The translations under genes and the position numbers were made by a program. Shown one piece after another: positions 1-9,642 of a stretch of 64,000 nt of DNA. Source of the stretch: Brevibacterium linens ATCC 9172 (GTDB lineage Bacteria; Actinomycetota; Actinomycetes; Actinomycetales; Brevibacteriaceae); the NCBI RefSeq assembly GCF_900169165.1, contig NZ_FXYY01000002.1:62001-126000 (forward strand), read 5' to 3'. A model generated the notes under the pieces. It saw only the letters and a program-made list of their open reading frames with translations, was not told the DNA's origin and searched no databases. Position 1 is the first letter of the stretch. Each line of letters opens with the position of its first letter.

Positions 1-7
1 CCTGATA

Positions 8-71
8 ATTGCTACCTGACGGCGGCCCAGCAACCTCGCGCGAGGTTGCTGGGCCGCCGTCAGGTAGCAAT
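8..71. repeat. 64-bp perfect palindrome
   Basis: Two 32-base arms are exact reverse complements around the centre at 39/40, with no spacer. As RNA it would form a very long hairpin with a tight turn at the central CGCG. No T-run follows on either side, so it is not a standard intrinsic terminator, although it could end or insulate transcription upstream of gatC. It looks like a dispersed intergenic palindrome. I did not notice a second copy of the same sequence in the window. Confidence 0.85.
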
Positions 72-118
72 GGGGGAAGGTCACAGCGGGACTTCGGGAG
101 GGCGCCCCGCGGAGAGAC

Positions 119-124
119 TAGACT
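119..124 (+). promoter_or_regulatory. Possible -10 box for gatCAB
   Basis: TAGACT lies 35 bases before the gatC start. This hexamer also serves as a probable -10 at 3528 and 57641 in this window. No convincing -35 is visible. Confidence 0.3.
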
Positions 125-158
125 GGGGGCGAGTGAAAACGACGATGAAAGGCAGGGA

Positions 159-464
159 ATGACGGAGTCTTCCGCAATCACCCCCGAACAGGTGGAGCAT
201 CTGGCTTCACTGTCTCGGATCGCCATGAGCGAGGACGAGCTGAAATCGCTCGCCGGTGATCTCAGCACAATTCTGGGAAACGTCGCCAGGGTCAACGAAG
301 TGGCCGGCGACGATGTGCCCGCAACCAGCCACCCCATCCCGCTGACGAACGTCATGCGCCCCGACGTCGTGGGCGAGACGCTGACCAGCGAACAGGCACT
401 GGCCTCCGCCCCGGCCGCCGAGGACGACAAGTTCCTCGTCCCGCAGATCCTCGGGGAGGAATGA
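159..464 (+). CDS. gatC: Asp-tRNA(Asn)/Glu-tRNA(Gln) amidotransferase subunit C
   Basis: 101-residue small subunit of the GatCAB amidotransferase, which converts Glu-tRNA(Gln) (and Asp-tRNA(Asn)) to the amide. GatC is the belt that holds GatA and GatB together. The protein has the family pattern: an N-terminal helix ([20 protein letters not shown]) and a C-terminal stretch with the NVMRPDV motif. The ATG follows AGGCAGGGA; the frame is open further upstream, but that part includes palindrome sequence and looks non-coding. The stop is one base before gatA, so the two are translationally coupled. It is the first gene of gatC-gatA-gatB. Confidence 0.95.
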   Translation: MTESSAITPEQVEHLASLSRIAMSEDELKSLAGDLSTILGNVARVNEVAGDDVPATSHPIPLTNVMRPDVVGETLTSEQALASAPAAEDDKFLVPQILGEE

Positions 465-465
465 G

Positions 466-1968
466 ATGACCGCACTGACGAACAAAAGCGCCCTCGAACT
501 CGCCGCAGGACTGAAATCCGGCGAGTTCTCCTCCGTCGACGTCACGCAGGCTCACCTCGACCGCATCGCCTCCACCGAGGATGACTTCAACTCCTTCATC
601 ACCGTCACCGACGAACTCGCCCTGGAGACAGCGAAGACCGTCGACGCCAAGCGTTCCGCCGGTGAGGACCTCCATGCCCTGGCCGGTGTTCCGGTGGCGC
701 TGAAAGACCTCGTCGTCACCGAAGGTACGCGTACGACCGCCGGGTCGAAGATGCTCGAGAACTGGGTTCCGCCCTACGAATCGACGGTGCACACCTTGGT
801 CAAGGCTGCCGGTCTGCCGGTGCTCGGCAAGACCAACCTCGACGAATTCGCCATGGGATCGACGACCGAGCACTCGGCCTTCGGCAACACCCGCAACCCC
901 TGGAACCTCGACCACGTGCCCGGCGGTTCGTCGGGCGGCGCGGCCGCAGCACTGGCCGGTTTCCAGGCCCCGCTGTCCGTGGGTACCGACACCGGCGGAT
1001 CCGTCCGCCAGCCCGCCGCGTTCACCGGCACCGTCGGCGTCAAACCGACCTACGGGTCGATCTCGCGCTTCGGCATCATCGCCATGGCCTCGAGCCTCGA
1101 CCAGGTCGGACCGATGGGCCGCAACGTCGCCGACGCCGCAGCCCTGCACGAACTGTTGGCCGGACACGATCCGCTCGATTCGACGTCGCTGCCCGACGAG
1201 GTCGGCGGATTCCTGACCGCCGCCCAGACCAGCGAGCTCAAGGGCAAGAAGCTCGGCGTCATCAAGCAGCTGGCCGGTGAGGGGTACCAGGACGGAGTCC
1301 GCACCGCGTTCACCGCAGCGCTGGAAACCGCGGCCGCCGCAGGTGCCGAGATCGTCGAGGTCGACTGCCCGTCGATCTCCTACGCCCTCGACGCCTACTA
1401 CCTCATCATGCCCTCCGAGGTGTCGTCGAACCTCGCCCGCTACGACGGCATGCGCTACGGCCTGCGCGTCGAACCCGAGTCCGGTCCCGTCACCGCCGAG
1501 ACCGTCATGTCGGCGACTCGCTCGTACGGCTTCGGTGATGAGGTCAAGCGCCGCATCATCCTCGGCACCTACGCCCTGTCGGCCGGATACTTCGACGCCT
1601 ACTACGGTTCGGCGCAGAAGATCCGCACCCTGGTCCAGAACGACTTCGCCAAGGCCTTCGCTGCGGCAGACGTCCTCGTGTCCCCGACCGCCCCGACGAC
1701 CGCACTGAAGTTCGGCGCGGAGAAGGCCGCCGACCCGATGGCCCTCTACCTCGGCGACGTCGCGACGATCCCGGCGAACCTCGCCGGCATCCCCGGCCTG
1801 TCCCTGCCGGCAGGCCTGGCCGATGGTCTGCCCGTCGGCTTCCAGGTCCTGGCTCCGGCCCGTGAGGACGTCAAACTCTACGAGGTGGCCGGCCCCTTGG
1901 AAGCCGCACTCGAATCCGCCGGCGGACGCGTGCTCGACACTCTCGCGGAAGGACTGAACGCCAAGTGA
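466..1968 (+). CDS. gatA: Asp-tRNA(Asn)/Glu-tRNA(Gln) amidotransferase subunit A
   Basis: 500 residues, normal length for GatA, the glutaminase subunit that releases ammonia from glutamine for transamidation. The amidase-signature triad is readable: Lys80 (GVPVALKD), Ser155 in GGSSGG and Ser179 in TGGSVR. These sit at almost the same positions as in characterised GatA enzymes. The start lies one base after the gatC stop, and the end overlaps gatB by four bases. Cytoplasmic; acts in a 1:1:1 complex with its neighbours. Confidence 0.97.
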   Translation: MTALTNKSALELAAGLKSGEFSSVDVTQAHLDRIASTEDDFNSFITVTDELALETAKTVDAKRSAGEDLHALAGVPVALKDLVVTEGTRTTAGSKMLENWVPPYESTVHTLVKAAGLPVLGKTNLDEFAMGSTTEHSAFGNTRNPWNLDHVPGGSSGGAAAALAGFQAPLSVGTDTGGSVRQPAAFTGTVGVKPTYGSISRFGIIAMASSLDQVGPMGRNVADAAALHELLAGHDPLDSTSLPDEVGGFLTAAQTSELKGKKLGVIKQLAGEGYQDGVRTAFTAALETAAAAGAEIVEVDCPSISYALDAYYLIMPSEVSSNLARYDGMRYGLRVEPESGPVTAETVMSATRSYGFGDEVKRRIILGTYALSAGYFDAYYGSAQKIRTLVQNDFAKAFAAADVLVSPTAPTTALKFGAEKAADPMALYLGDVATIPANLAGIPGLSLPAGLADGLPVGFQVLAPAREDVKLYEVAGPLEAALESAGGRVLDTLAEGLNAK

Positions 1969-3446
1969 AATACGAAGACGCGATCAAGAAATACGATCCG
2001 GTCATCGGCATCGAGGTCCACGTCGAGCTCGGCACCGCGACCAAGATGTTCGACGCCGCACCCAACACCTTCGGCGGGGGACCGAACACGAATGTGACCC
2101 CCACCTCGCTGGGCCTGCCCGGGTCCCTGCCCGTGGTCAACGAGAAGGGCGTCGAGTACGCGATCAAGATCGGTCTGGCACTCGGCTGCGAGATCGCCGA
2201 GACCTGCCGGTTCGCGCGCAAGAACTACTTCTACCCGGACGTGCCCAAGGACTTCCAGACCAGCCAGTCCGATGAGCCCATCGCGGCCGAGGGCCAGGTC
2301 GAGGTCGAGCTCGAGGACGGCACCATCGTCACCGTCCCCGTCGAGCGCGCCCACATGGAGGAAGACGCCGGCAAGAACACCCACGTCGGAGGGGCTACCG
2401 GCCGCATCCAGGGTGCCGACCACTCCCTCGTCGACTACAACCGCGCCGGTGTTCCGCTCGTGGAGATCGTCACCCACCCGATCACCGGGACAGGGGAGCG
2501 AGCCGCCGAGGTGGCCGCCGCCTATGTGCGCACGCTGAGGGACATCTTCCGCGCCCTCGACGTCTCCGAAGCCCGCATGGAACAGGGCAACGTCCGCGCC
2601 GACGTCAACGTCTCCCTGCGGGAGAGCCCCGACGCACCGCTGGGCACCCGCACGGAGACGAAGAACGTCAACTCCTTCCGTTCGATCGAACGTGCCGTGC
2701 GCTTCGAGATCGCCCGTCAGGCGACCCTCCTCGAGGCGGGGGAGAAGATCGTCCAGGAGACCCGTCACTTCCACGAGGAGACCGGCGAGACCTCCTCGGG
2801 ACGTCCGAAGTCCGACGCCGACGACTACCGCTACTTCCCCGAGCCCGACCTCGTGCCGCTGCAGCCGTCCCGCGAATGGGTCGATCAGCTGCGGGCGAGC
2901 CTGCCCGAGCTGCCGGCGCAGAAGCGTCGCCGCCTCCTCGGGGAATGGAAGTTCTCCGACCTCGAGATGCGCGACATCGTCAACGCCGGACTCCTCGAAG
3001 CCATCGAGGACACCGTCACCGCCGGTGCGAAGCCCGCGAATGCACGCAAGTGGTGGACCGGTGAGGTCGCCCGCCTGGCCAACCAGGAGGACAAGCACCC
3101 CACCGAGATCGTCACCCCCGCTCAGGTGGCAGGACTCGTCGACCTCATCGGCCAAGGCAAACTCAACGACAAACTGGCCAAGGACGTGTTGGCTGGAGTC
3201 GCCGCCGGCGAGGGTGATCCCGCCGAGGTGATGGCCGCCCGCGATCTCGAGATCGTCGAGGACACCGGGGCACTCGAAGCCGCCGTCGAGGAGGCCATCG
3301 CTGCCAACCCCGATGTGGTCGAGAAGATCAAGGGCGGAAAGATGCAGGCCATCGGTGCGCTCATGGGCCCGATCATGAAGGCCACCCGCGGGCAGGCCGA
3401 TGCCGGGAAGGCCAAGGAGCTCATCCTCGCCAAGTTGGGCGGCTGA
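1965..3446 (+). CDS. gatB: Asp-tRNA(Asn)/Glu-tRNA(Gln) amidotransferase subunit B
   Basis: 493 residues. GatB binds the mischarged tRNA, phosphorylates the esterified Glu or Asp and transfers ammonia supplied by GatA. The N-terminal catalytic core begins [12 protein letters not shown]. The later MEEDAGKN segment and the C-terminal YqeY-like helical tail are as expected. The start is GTG in a GTGA overlap with the gatA stop, the usual sign of coupled translation. With gltX and tRNA-Gln elsewhere in the window, it supports an indirect Gln-tRNA route. Confidence 0.97.
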   Translation: MKYEDAIKKYDPVIGIEVHVELGTATKMFDAAPNTFGGGPNTNVTPTSLGLPGSLPVVNEKGVEYAIKIGLALGCEIAETCRFARKNYFYPDVPKDFQTSQSDEPIAAEGQVEVELEDGTIVTVPVERAHMEEDAGKNTHVGGATGRIQGADHSLVDYNRAGVPLVEIVTHPITGTGERAAEVAAAYVRTLRDIFRALDVSEARMEQGNVRADVNVSLRESPDAPLGTRTETKNVNSFRSIERAVRFEIARQATLLEAGEKIVQETRHFHEETGETSSGRPKSDADDYRYFPEPDLVPLQPSREWVDQLRASLPELPAQKRRRLLGEWKFSDLEMRDIVNAGLLEAIEDTVTAGAKPANARKWWTGEVARLANQEDKHPTEIVTPAQVAGLVDLIGQGKLNDKLAKDVLAGVAAGEGDPAEVMAARDLEIVEDTGALEAAVEEAIAANPDVVEKIKGGKMQAIGALMGPIMKATRGQADAGKAKELILAKLGG

Positions 3447-3658
3447 GCACAGGTCCGAACTGATCCTGGTCGACGCCGGCGCCTGACAGTGTCGAGCAAG
3501 ACTCAGGATTGATCCAGCCACACCCTCTAGACTGTGCGTCCAAGGGAGCCGACCGGGTTCCCGAGCACAGCGGAGGGTGTGGCTGTTCGCATTCCCCGCA
3601 GCCGATGGCCCGCCAGGACAGGGCCAAGAGCGTGACCCACACGCGTGGAGGTGAAGCG

Positions 3659-4693
3659 GTGTCTGAGTGGAAATCGCTGTGGAAGAGCGAATGCGGGAAG
3701 TCCGCGCCGATCTACCGGGTGCTCGTGCCCGACAGCGTCAACGAGGCGGTGCTGCGCGCCTGGAGTGCCCGCGGATACCGCTACACGGCCGGTGCCCCGA
3801 GCGCGATCATGCTCACCGGTGGGATGAGCCGGAACTTCTTCCGCTCCAGCGTCCTGTTCAAGGGCGGCACCGCTGCCGGCACCGCCGTGACCGCGGGATT
3901 CGCGGCTCCTGGAGGACTGGCTCTGGTCTCGGGATTCGCCGATGCCGCACTGACCTTCGGCGGGATGGGTGCGGCCACCGCCCTGGGGACCGGAATCTTC
4001 GCGGCCGTCACCGGCCCCAAATACTTCCGTGATCCGAAGCGTCTGAGCCGGAAGAACCGACGCAAGGTTGCCGCCGCCCAGTGGGTGACCCCGTCCAGTC
4101 TCGGCTATCTGCCCGGGCGCAAGGAAGGCCGCGACACCGACGAGCAGCGTCTGTTCCATCTCGCGGTCACGATCGCCCGCAAGATCGTGCGCACCCGCGC
4201 CTGGACCCATCCGATACTCAAAGACCACGTCTCCCGCGTCGACCTCGACCATGCCGTGGCCTCCATCGGCGTGCGGCTGCAGGAACTCGTCAGCCTCCGC
4301 GAGGAGATCGAGGGCATCCGTGATGCGGGGACCGCGAAGTCGGTGGAGACCTATCTGTCGAAGCTGGCCGTCGCGTTCTCGTCCATGGCACGCCGCGTGG
4401 AGTCGATGCACGACTACTACGAACGCCTCCTCCAACTCGATCAGCAGCTCATGCTGCTGCACAACTCCGAACGCTCCCGCGAGCTCGGTGATCGGGTGCT
4501 CGACGTGCTGTCTCGCACCGCCGCCGACGATTCCGCTGATTGGCAGTTCAGGGAGCTGCGCATCGACGCGGACTCGCAGTCGTCGATCATCTCCGGACTC
4601 GTTGCCGAACTCGACCAGACTGCCGATGATTTCGACGACTTCGACACCCGGTTGGCCGCAGCTCAGAAATCCGTGGACGAACTCGAGGCTTAG
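3659..4693 (+). CDS. Hypothetical protein with Gly/Ala-rich hydrophobic segment
   Basis: 344 residues if started at GTG 3659, chosen because GGAGGTGA lies just upstream; the open frame continues to 3509 but that part looks non-coding. Residues about 45-115 are a Gly/Ala-rich hydrophobic region that could hold one or two membrane helices or a hairpin. The remaining two thirds are charged and helical with heptad-like stretches, suggesting a cytoplasmic coiled coil. No enzyme motif is recognised. A TAGACT box at 3528 may be its -10. It converges on def with a 13-base gap. I do not know the function. Confidence 0.75.
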   Translation: MSEWKSLWKSECGKSAPIYRVLVPDSVNEAVLRAWSARGYRYTAGAPSAIMLTGGMSRNFFRSSVLFKGGTAAGTAVTAGFAAPGGLALVSGFADAALTFGGMGAATALGTGIFAAVTGPKYFRDPKRLSRKNRRKVAAAQWVTPSSLGYLPGRKEGRDTDEQRLFHLAVTIARKIVRTRAWTHPILKDHVSRVDLDHAVASIGVRLQELVSLREEIEGIRDAGTAKSVETYLSKLAVAFSSMARRVESMHDYYERLLQLDQQLMLLHNSERSRELGDRVLDVLSRTAADDSADWQFRELRIDADSQSSIISGLVAELDQTADDFDDFDTRLAAAQKSVDELEA

Positions 4694-4706
4694 GCTCGGC
4701 TCTGGT

Positions 4707-5279
4707 TCAGTGACCGAAGGGGTCGGGGTCGACTCCCGGCATCCATGACAGGCCCGGCTGGTTGTAGCCATGCGCTTCCTGGGCCTTCTTCCACTTCTTC
4801 GACCAGCGCTTATCGAGGCGGTCGACATAGAGGGTTCCCTGCAGGTGGTCGTATTCGTGCTGCATGATGCGCGCGAACCACCCGTCAGCGCTCAGGGTCA
4901 CCGGTTCGCCTTTCTCATCCAAGCCGTTGACGGTGACCCTGTCGGCACGTTTGAGGGGGAAATCGAGACTCGGCACCGACAGGCACCCTTCGGTCTCATC
5001 GTCGGGATCGGGACGGGTGTCGGGAACCTTCGAGGCAATGAGCACGGGATTGACGAAGGTGCCGCGACGACGCACACCATAGTCGTCATCGGCGTTGTAC
5101 ACGAAGATGGACTTGCCGACGCCGATCTGCGGTGCGGCCAGTCCGACACCGTTGCTGGCATCGAGTGTCTCGTGCATGTCTGCGACGAGTTCGGCAAGGT
5201 CCTCGTCGAACTCGACGATCTTCTCGGCACGACGATGCAGAACGGGCTCGCCGTAGACGACAATGGGATGAATAGCCAT
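4707..5279 (-). CDS. def: Peptide deformylase
   Basis: 190 residues. Removes the N-terminal formyl group from new proteins. All three signatures are present: GVGLAAPQ (residues 44-51), EGCLS with metal ligand Cys99, and HEYDH with His141, Glu142 and His145. The start is ATG 5279 (MAIHPIVVYG), not the open frame upstream. A TACGAT box ends seven bases before this ATG, so the mRNA is probably leaderless. The 3' end faces the hypothetical gene at 3659-4693. Confidence 0.95.
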   Translation of the reverse strand: MAIHPIVVYGEPVLHRRAEKIVEFDEDLAELVADMHETLDASNGVGLAAPQIGVGKSIFVYNADDDYGVRRRGTFVNPVLIASKVPDTRPDPDDETEGCLSVPSLDFPLKRADRVTVNGLDEKGEPVTLSADGWFARIMQHEYDHLQGTLYVDRLDKRWSKKWKKAQEAHGYNQPGLSWMPGVDPDPFGH

Positions 5280-5286
5280 GAGGATA

Positions 5287-5292
5287 ATCGTA
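5287..5292 (-). promoter_or_regulatory. -10 box for leaderless def transcript
   Basis: TACGAT on the minus strand, then seven bases, then the ATG of def. The spacing leaves no room for a ribosome binding site. No clear -35. Confidence 0.5.
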
Positions 5293-5492
5293 TCGGTCAC
5301 CGCAGACCGTCTCAGCCTCAGCCTGACGACCATGGTCGGGCATGAGCGTCAGGGAGAACCGCCTCGGTGATCATGTCCACCGATTGCTCAGCGGTTGTTC
5401 CGATTCGGACCTGCGGCAGATGGATAGATATGCGACCGCTCCCAGCCTGTGATACGGAACGTCATATAGTTTCGCCGCCAGCGAACACAGAT

Positions 5493-5541
5493 TGTTGAGC
5501 AACATATCTGGGAACACGTTCAGGGTCGGCGTGGTTATGAT
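5493..5541 (+). promoter_or_regulatory. Candidate cysK promoter region
   Basis: A small inverted repeat (TGTTG, two bases, CAACA; 5493-5504) is followed by TATGAT at 5536-5541, a good -10 match. No matching -35 is evident. Start of cysK is 120 bases downstream. Confidence 0.25.
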
Positions 5542-5662
5542 GAGGGCAAGCCGTCTCGGACCACGAGATGAAAGCTGTCGCTCAACGCTTGCCGGAACAG
5601 CTCTGCCGAGTGGTGAGAGGCCTGTGACGGCGGGTGCACACAGAAGCGTGAAAGGACTTACT

Positions 5663-6589
5663 TTGACCATCTTCAACAACGTCTCCGATCTGGTCGGCCG
5701 TACTCCGCTGATCCGCGTCAACAAGGCCAGTGAACGCTCCGGCGCCGAAATCGTTGCGAAGCTCGAATCGTACAACCCGGGCAACTCCGTCAAGGATCGC
5801 ATCGGTGTGGCGATGATCGACGCGGCTGAGAAGTCCGGCGAACTGCAGCCCGGCGGAACGATCGTCGAAGCCACCTCCGGCAACACCGGCATCGCTCTGG
5901 CGATGGTCGGCACCTCCCGCGGTTACAAGGTCAAGCTGACGATGCCCGAGTCGATGTCGAAGGAACGTCGCGCCCTGCTGCGCGCCTTCGGTGCCGAACT
6001 CGTCCTCACCGACAAGGCCGACGGCATGAAGGGTGCGGTCGCCAAGGCCGAAGAGCTTGCTTCCGACGGCGCCGTCCTCGTGCGCCAGTTCGAGAACCAG
6101 GCCAATGCCGAGATCCACAAGGCCACCACCGGTCCAGAGATCCTCGCCGACACCGATGGCAAGGTCGACATCTTCGTCTCCGGCATCGGCACGGGCGGGA
6201 CCATCACCGGTGCGGGGGCCGCGCTGCGTGAGGCCAACCCGGATGTGAAGATCGTCGCTGTCGAGCCCGCCGCTTCGCCGCTGCTGACCGAGGGCACGGC
6301 CGGACCGCACGCGATCCAGGGCCTCGGCGCGAACTTCGTGCCCAAGGTGCTCAACACCGATATCTACGACGAAGTCGTCGATGTTGACAACGACGACGCC
6401 TTCGAGCGGGCTCGCGCCGTCGCTCTCGAAGAGGGCCTGCTCGTCGGCATCTCCTCCGGTGCTGCCCTGGCGGCGGCCGAGGCTGTCGGCGCACGCCCGG
6501 AGAACGCCGGCAAGCGCATCGTCGTCATCCTCCCCGACTTCGGTGAGCGCTACCTGTCGACACCGCTGTTCTCCGAATACCTCGACTGA
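5663..6589 (+). CDS. cysK: Cysteine synthase (O-acetylserine sulfhydrylase)
   Basis: 308 residues. PLP enzyme that joins O-acetylserine and sulfide to give cysteine. The PLP lysine is Lys44 in [11 protein letters not shown], and the TSGNTGIAL loop and GTGGTITG phosphate-binding loop are present. I chose the TTG at 5663: AAAGGA lies six bases before it and the protein then begins exactly at the family N-terminus ([15 protein letters not shown]). The frame runs open upstream to 5492 but without homology. cysE follows 147 bases later on the same strand and supplies the substrate. Confidence 0.93.
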   Translation: MTIFNNVSDLVGRTPLIRVNKASERSGAEIVAKLESYNPGNSVKDRIGVAMIDAAEKSGELQPGGTIVEATSGNTGIALAMVGTSRGYKVKLTMPESMSKERRALLRAFGAELVLTDKADGMKGAVAKAEELASDGAVLVRQFENQANAEIHKATTGPEILADTDGKVDIFVSGIGTGGTITGAGAALREANPDVKIVAVEPAASPLLTEGTAGPHAIQGLGANFVPKVLNTDIYDEVVDVDNDDAFERARAVALEEGLLVGISSGAALAAAEAVGARPENAGKRIVVILPDFGERYLSTPLFSEYLD

Positions 6590-6736
6590 CATCGAGTGAT
6601 CAGCGTGAGGGCGTCAGACTTCGGTTTGGCGCCCTCGCTGTCTGCAGAGTCCGATGTCGGACCGCTGCGGGAATTCTTCCGCCCGGATCCGACTTGCACG
6701 AGACAGACCAAGACGAATGAGCAGGGGGAGTCAACG

Positions 6737-7414
6737 ATGAAGGCACTGTGGACAGCGGCCGCGGCGGCCGCCGGTGCGGCAGCCTATGGGCTGAGCCGAC
6801 CCGGTGTGCGCGAGACGCTCAAAGAAGACCTTGAGACGGTGAAGCGGCGAGATCCGGCGGCGCGCAATGATTTCGTCTCATTGGTGTCCTACCCGGGGAT
6901 GCATGCCATCTGGGCCCACCGCGGACTCCACCGCCTGTGGCAGCACGATGCTGGAAAGGTGCCCGCGCGACTGATGTCCCAGCTGGTGCGGACGCTGACC
7001 GGTGTGGAGATCCACCCGGGGGCGCAGATCGGGCGTCGCTTCTTCATCGACCACGCCAACGGCGTCGTCATCGGCGAGACCTCGGAGATCGGCGACGACG
7101 TCATGCTCTATCACCAGGTGACCCTCGGCGGCACATCGATGGCACAGACGAAGCGCCACCCGACGATCGGCAACCACGTGCTCGTCGGCGCCGGGGCGAA
7201 GATCCTCGGCCCGGTCGTCGTCGGCGACAACTCCGCGGTCGGAGCCAATGCCGTCGTCGTCAAGGACGTGGCGGCCGACTCGAGTGCCGTGGGCATTCCC
7301 GCGACTGTGCGCCCGAAGAAGAAGGTCGGCGCCGCCTCGGCGAAGGCATCTGCGGATGACGGTTCGGTGAAACACCCGGATTTCGTCCTCGAGGACCCCG
7401 CGCTCTGGATCTGA
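6737..7414 (+). CDS. cysE: Serine O-acetyltransferase
   Basis: 225 residues. Makes O-acetylserine from serine and acetyl-CoA, the step before CysK. The left-handed beta-helix of hexapeptide repeats runs about residues 92-190, with the catalytic [12 protein letters not shown] segment (His106) and the [15 protein letters not shown] loop. It is the short EpsC-type form, lacking the long N-terminal helical domain of enterobacterial CysE. An unusual Ala-rich hydrophobic start (residues 4-17) could be a membrane-touching helix. ATG 6737 follows AGGGGGAG by six bases. A terminator follows at 7464. Confidence 0.92.
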   Translation: MKALWTAAAAAAGAAAYGLSRPGVRETLKEDLETVKRRDPAARNDFVSLVSYPGMHAIWAHRGLHRLWQHDAGKVPARLMSQLVRTLTGVEIHPGAQIGRRFFIDHANGVVIGETSEIGDDVMLYHQVTLGGTSMAQTKRHPTIGNHVLVGAGAKILGPVVVGDNSAVGANAVVVKDVAADSSAVGIPATVRPKKKVGAASAKASADDGSVKHPDFVLEDPALWI

Positions 7415-7415
7415 G

Positions 7416-7480
7416 GCGGCTCCTGCTGCCGGACTGGCGGCGGCTCCTGCCTCCGGGTCTCAAAAGCGGCTCCTGCCTAC
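7416..7480 (+). repeat. Three tandem copies of GCGGCTCCTGC
   Basis: The 11-mer GCGGCTCCTGC occurs three times at a period of about 25 bases just after the cysE stop. The third copy is the 5' arm of the terminator at 7464. The first two have no partner, so the array looks like repeated slippage of a terminator arm. Confidence 0.7.
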
Positions 7481-7495
7481 GGGCGGGAGCCGCTT
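7464..7495 (+). terminator. Terminator after cysE
   Basis: AAGCGGCTCC at 7464-7473 pairs with GGAGCCGCTT at 7486-7495. The inner TGCC and GGGC can extend the stem. The run of T after it is weak. Confidence 0.65.
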
Positions 7496-7658
7496 GTCGT
7501 GCTTTGTCGGGTCGTTCCACGGTGAGAACCGGGCTGGAACCACCGGGGATCGACCCGACAATCGACCGTTTGCGGTCATGGACTCGCGATGCACTCAGGT
7601 GACCGCCCAGGGGTCGGGAATACTTCTGAGACCACGTCTGTTAAGCTTTCAACTAGTT

Positions 7659-7674
7659 ACTTCAAAATTGAAGT
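7659..7674. promoter_or_regulatory. Candidate MarR operator
   Basis: ACTTCAAAATTGAAGT: seven-base arms ACTTCAA/TTGAAGT around a two-base centre, in an AT-rich patch that stands out from its surroundings. It lies 58 bases before an operon that ends in a marR-type gene; 16-bp AT-rich palindromes are typical MarR binding sites. Probably autoregulatory. Confidence 0.6.
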
Positions 7675-7731
7675 GAGTTCATTCAGCGGGGCGGCCGCTC
7701 AAGCCGCAGGAGCCCAGACGCAGGAGGCGCC

Positions 7732-8931
7732 ATGGAATTCGGAATCTTCACAATCGGCGATGTCACCACCGACCCCACTGACGGCACCACCGTCAGCGAA
7801 CACCAGCGGATCAAGAACACCGTCGAGATCGCCAAGAAGGCCGAGGAAGTCGGACTCGACGTCTTCGCCACCGGTCAGCACCACAACCCGCCCTTCGTGG
7901 CACCGGCGAATCCGCCGATCCTGCTGTCCAACATCGCCGCACAGACGCAGACACTCGAACTCTCCACGGCGACGACGCTCATCACCACGACCGATCCCGT
8001 GCGCATCGCCGAGGACTACTCCTACGCGCAGCACCTCTCCGACGGTCGCATCAGCCTGATCATGGGCCGCGGCAACACCGGTCCCGTCTACCCGTGGTTC
8101 GGCAAGGACATCCGTGCCGGCATCCCGCTGGCGGTCGAGAACTACAACCTGCTCTACCGTCTGTGGCGTGAGAAGAACCTCGACTGGGAAGGCAAGTTCC
8201 GCACTCCTCTCAACGGCTTCACCGTCACCCCGACCCCACTGGACGAGGTTCCGCCGTTCGTGTGGCACGGTTCGATCCGCAGCCCCGAGATCGCCGAACA
8301 GGCCGCCTACTACGGCGACGGGTTCTTCCACAACAACATCTTCTGGCCGACCTCGCACACCGCCCGGATGGTTCAGCTCTACCGCCAGCGCTTCGAGTAC
8401 TACGGCCACGGCACGGCCAGCCAGGCGATCGTCGGCCTCGGCGGTCAGGTGTTCATGCGCAAGAACTCCCAGGACGCCGTCCGCGAGTTCCGACCCTACT
8501 TCGACAATGCCCCGGTCTACGGCCACGGACCCAGCCTCGAGGACTTCTCGACGCAGACTCCGCTGACCGTCGGGTCACCCCAGCAGGTCATCGAGCGCAC
8601 CCTGAGCTTCCGCGACTGGGCCGGCGACTACCAGCGTCAGCTCTTCCTCATCGACCATGCGGGACTGCCGCAGAAGACGGTGCTCGAACAGCTCGACCTG
8701 CTCGGCGAAGAGGTCATCCCCGTCCTCCGCGAGGAGTTCGCGAAGGGCCGCCCGGCCGATGTCCCCGATGCCCCGACGCACGAGTCGCTGGTCATCCGCC
8801 ACCGCGAAGGCCGGGATCCGATCCCCGGCGGCGGAGAAGGATCACGTGCCTTCGAGGACCGCCAGGCACGCGCCGCCGAGTCCGCCGGGAACGACGCCCA
8901 GGATGCGACACGGGAAGGAGCCGACCGCTGA
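7732..8931 (+). CDS. FMN-dependent luciferase-like monooxygenase, CE1758-type
   Basis: 399 residues, LLM-class flavin-dependent oxidoreductase with the TIM-barrel pattern from MEFGIFTIGD to the RQLFLIDHAG region. It expects reduced FMN from a partner reductase, and the next gene encodes one. This pairing matches the LLM-duo families named after Corynebacterium CE1758/CE1759. The C-terminal 45 residues are charged and low in complexity. ATG 7732 follows GCAGGAGGC. The stop overlaps the next start (TGATG), so the two are made together. The substrate is unknown. Confidence 0.88.
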   Translation: MEFGIFTIGDVTTDPTDGTTVSEHQRIKNTVEIAKKAEEVGLDVFATGQHHNPPFVAPANPPILLSNIAAQTQTLELSTATTLITTTDPVRIAEDYSYAQHLSDGRISLIMGRGNTGPVYPWFGKDIRAGIPLAVENYNLLYRLWREKNLDWEGKFRTPLNGFTVTPTPLDEVPPFVWHGSIRSPEIAEQAAYYGDGFFHNNIFWPTSHTARMVQLYRQRFEYYGHGTASQAIVGLGGQVFMRKNSQDAVREFRPYFDNAPVYGHGPSLEDFSTQTPLTVGSPQQVIERTLSFRDWAGDYQRQLFLIDHAGLPQKTVLEQLDLLGEEVIPVLREEFAKGRPADVPDAPTHESLVIRHREGRDPIPGGGEGSRAFEDRQARAAESAGNDAQDATREGADR

Positions 8932-9641
8932 TGAGCACGAAGACGATGAATATCGTGGCCGTGACCACCTCGCTCAGCGAGGACTCGACCACACTCAAGC
9001 TCACGAACCGGATCCTGGCATCCGCCGCCTCGGCGGGGGAATCGGTGGGCAGCGACGTGACCACGGACGTCATCAACGTCCGCAGCCTCGCCACCGCGCT
9101 CACGGACATGACCCTGACCGGGTTCCGCTCCGAAGCGCTGGAGACGGCCTTCGCGACCATCGCCGCGGCCGACGCCGTCGTCACGGTCGCGCCGGTGTAC
9201 AAGGCCGCTCCTGTCGGTCTGCACACCCTGTTCTGGCAGCTCATCGACGACAAGGCGCTGAGCCGCAAGCCCGTGCTCATCGCCTCCACCGGCGGCACCG
9301 CCCGGCATTCCCTGGCCGGGGACGCCGTGCTGCGGCCGATGCTGTCCTACCTCAAGGGCATCGTCGTGCCCACGACGGTCTTCGCCGCGACCGACGACTG
9401 GGGAACCGTCGCAGGCGGCCGGGCGCTGACCGCCCGGATTCGCCAGGCGGGGGAGGAGCTCGTGTCCCTGACCGCAGCGATCAGCGGGGCCGGAAGCGAC
9501 GACCTCGCCGAGGTGGCCGACCCCGATCCGCGCGCACGTGCAGGGGCGGGTGCGGCCCCGGATGCCTCGGCGAATCGCGGATTCGTCGACGAATTCGACC
9601 CCGCGAACGTCACTCCGTTCGCACAGCTGCTCGAGGGCTGA
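8931..9641 (+). CDS. LLM-partner NAD(P)H-dependent FMN reductase, CE1759-type
   Basis: 236 residues with a flavodoxin-like FMN reductase fold: N-terminal IVAVTTSLSEDSTT phosphate loop, APVYKAAPVGLH flavin segment and STGGTARH. It presumably supplies FMNH2 to the monooxygenase encoded just upstream, with which it overlaps by one base. The C-terminal 45 residues are Ala/Asp-rich and probably disordered before a conserved-looking FVDEFDPANVTPF tail. ATG 8931 follows GGAAGGAG. Confidence 0.88.
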   Translation: MSTKTMNIVAVTTSLSEDSTTLKLTNRILASAASAGESVGSDVTTDVINVRSLATALTDMTLTGFRSEALETAFATIAAADAVVTVAPVYKAAPVGLHTLFWQLIDDKALSRKPVLIASTGGTARHSLAGDAVLRPMLSYLKGIVVPTTVFAATDDWGTVAGGRALTARIRQAGEELVSLTAAISGAGSDDLAEVADPDPRARAGAGAAPDASANRGFVDEFDPANVTPFAQLLEG

Positions 9642-9642
9642 G

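Noticed and set aside
8..71. CRISPR repeat or phage attachment site
   Set aside because: A single inverted repeat with no direct copies or spacers. No CRISPR-type array of regularly spaced repeats was seen anywhere in the window.
5339..5662. A cysteine-rich leader peptide controlling cysK
   Set aside because: Short frames here lack clustered Cys codons and a stop before a terminator. The frame from 5492 runs directly into cysK.
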